Positions 62,650 through 64,000 of a stretch of DNA of 64,000 nucleotides are shown piece after piece. The stretch lies in the NCBI GenBank assembly GCA_037975125.1, contig CM075851.1:76618563-76682562 (forward strand), in the 5' to 3' direction. Both the position numbers and the translations under genes were made by a program. Under the pieces are notes generated by a model. It had not been told where the DNA came from, did not search any database, and was given only the letters and a program-made list of their open reading frames with translations. How positions within the stretch are numbered: the stretch's first letter is position 1; the number at the start of each line of letters is the position of its first letter. This DNA comes from Latrodectus hesperus. Taxonomy: Eukaryota; Arthropoda; Arachnida; Araneae; Theridiidae.

Positions 62650-64000
62650 CTTTGCCTAAAGAAATTAATATTTTGGAAAAACTATTATATTACAGTATCA
62701 AAAATCATTATATACAAAGAGAAACAAAAGAAAACTCTACAGACTTATATTTGAAGGTCGAGTGATGAGTTAGCGACGGTTTTTACTTGCTGCATTCGCC
62801 CACCCGGCTTATCTGTACTCTTTCAAGCGGAGGATTTCAGAACTTGTGTTTTCATTTTTCGCCAAGGCGCCAATTTAAATGTCTACTAATCAATAACTTA
62901 TTAATTTTGGAGGAGGCAAAGTTTTGAAAATATTCTTCTGAGGAAACTTTTTATAAATCATTTAAAACCTATTAAATTTATAAAATAAAATAAACATTTA
63001 TCTGAATTTTTAAAATATTAATTTTTTTATTTAGAAAATATTAAAATAAAACAAGAGATAGATATAAATTATAAAACTAAATATATAGTTACTTATATAG
63101 TTGTGACTTTTTTAAAATAAAGTAGAGTTAAAAGTTTAAATAAAATATATAAAATGCACGTTTTATATATTTCAAAAATTATTTTAAAATGTATTATTTA
63201 ATTTTACTCTTTAAATTTTTCAAAAGTATTATATAGTGTAGATAATAAAATATTTATTTTAACTATTTATTTTTCTACAACTTTTCACCGAATATACTAT
63301 AAAAAATTTGGCAATTTTCTGTTGTAACAACTAGATTCAGACGTCGCCAAATCCTCTTTAATTGGCGAAGAATTCGAAGCATGAAAATCAGCGCCGAAAT
63401 ATTCATGATAAGAATGCTAAGCGTTATTCTAAAAAATAAATAAAAGCAATAAAAATTATAACATTTCGCTTATTTTAGAAAATATTTAATGATGGGGTAT
63501 CTAGAGTCCCAATAAAACATAATTGTTATCTTGTTTTTATTTATTTTTTTTTTTTTTTTTTAACTTTAAAATGGTTGTTTCTTTGGTGACTGTTGAGGTC
63601 CTTTTAATTTTTATTTCCGACGGCCATGCAAAATAGTAAAAACTAAAGGCTACAAATAAGTCGAAGTTCATTCTGTTAATAAAACTATTTCTTATATAAG
63701 GAGCAAAGAGCATCAGTTTTAGAAGCCGTTTTCCATTAATTCAAGCCATTAACACTTGGACAATAGAATAGCAGAAAAAGCAAAATGAAAAAGACAGCTA
63801 AACATCCCCTTTAGGGTCAGTTTAAATTGGCGAAGATGATTTAAAGTTTTAAAATTTTCATTAATTATTATTATTATTATTATTTAAAGAAATGGCACAA
63901 GCAATTCTCTCTTTTCATTCCATCAACATCTAACATTTAAACTAGATGCATTTTTTACGTTTAATTCAACAAAAGACTAGAGTATAAAATTCTCTAAATT
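62650..64000. other. Upstream region of the P450 gene
   Basis: A less AT-rich patch at 62755-62870 (TTCGCCCACCCGGCTTATC; TCGCCAAGGCGCCAA, a near-palindrome) could hold regulatory sites. A similar GGCGAA-type motif recurs near 63340-63370 and 63820. A T18 run lies at 63544-63561 and a (TTA)n run at about 63863-63884. No gene seen. Confidence 0.4.

Overview
This window is AT-rich, intron-dominated animal DNA, most likely from an arachnid such as a spider. That placement is inferred from the style of the cytochrome P450, the long introns, the (TA)n tracts and the mix of Tc1/mariner, Tigger, Gypsy, LINE and tRNA-type SINE copies. No bacterial-type operon is present.

The only host gene I can support is one cytochrome P450 of the CYP3 clan on the minus strand. 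I could place 14 exons across about 38.8 kb (start codon at 62599, stop codon at 23758-23760). Every splice phase agrees, and the joined reading frame is 532 residues with the membrane anchor, C-helix WxxxR, I-helix AGFETT, ExxR, PEKF and heme-cysteine motifs all present. A second intact copy of the last coding exon lies 7.3 kb further downstream at 16388-16483, with its own acceptor, stop codon and poly(A) signal. It is either an alternative last exon or the remnant of a tandem paralogue.

The introns are full of mobile DNA. Intron 4 holds a 6 kb Gypsy-type LTR retrotransposon (42917-48973, minus strand) with paired LTRs, a 4-bp target duplication, a canonical slippery heptamer at the gag stop, and several inactivating changes in pol. 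Intron 2 holds a stack: a DDE transposase fragment (its 5' part lies in intron 3), a Tigger/pogo 3' end, a Tc1 element with both terminal repeats, a decayed second Tc1, and an internally deleted LINE with a 13-bp target duplication. The 5' end of that LINE can be drawn as an HDV-like self-cleaving ribozyme. Intron 12 holds two more degenerate Tc1/DDE elements, and intron 8 holds a jockey-type gag fragment.

Downstream of the gene (1-23 kb) are a LINE RNase H 3' end, a mariner pseudogene, a tRNA-derived SINE with 12-bp target duplications, a repeat unit flanked by about 105-bp direct repeats at 9.04-9.49 kb, and several near-perfect short palindromes. The rest is AT-rich sequence in which I see no genes.
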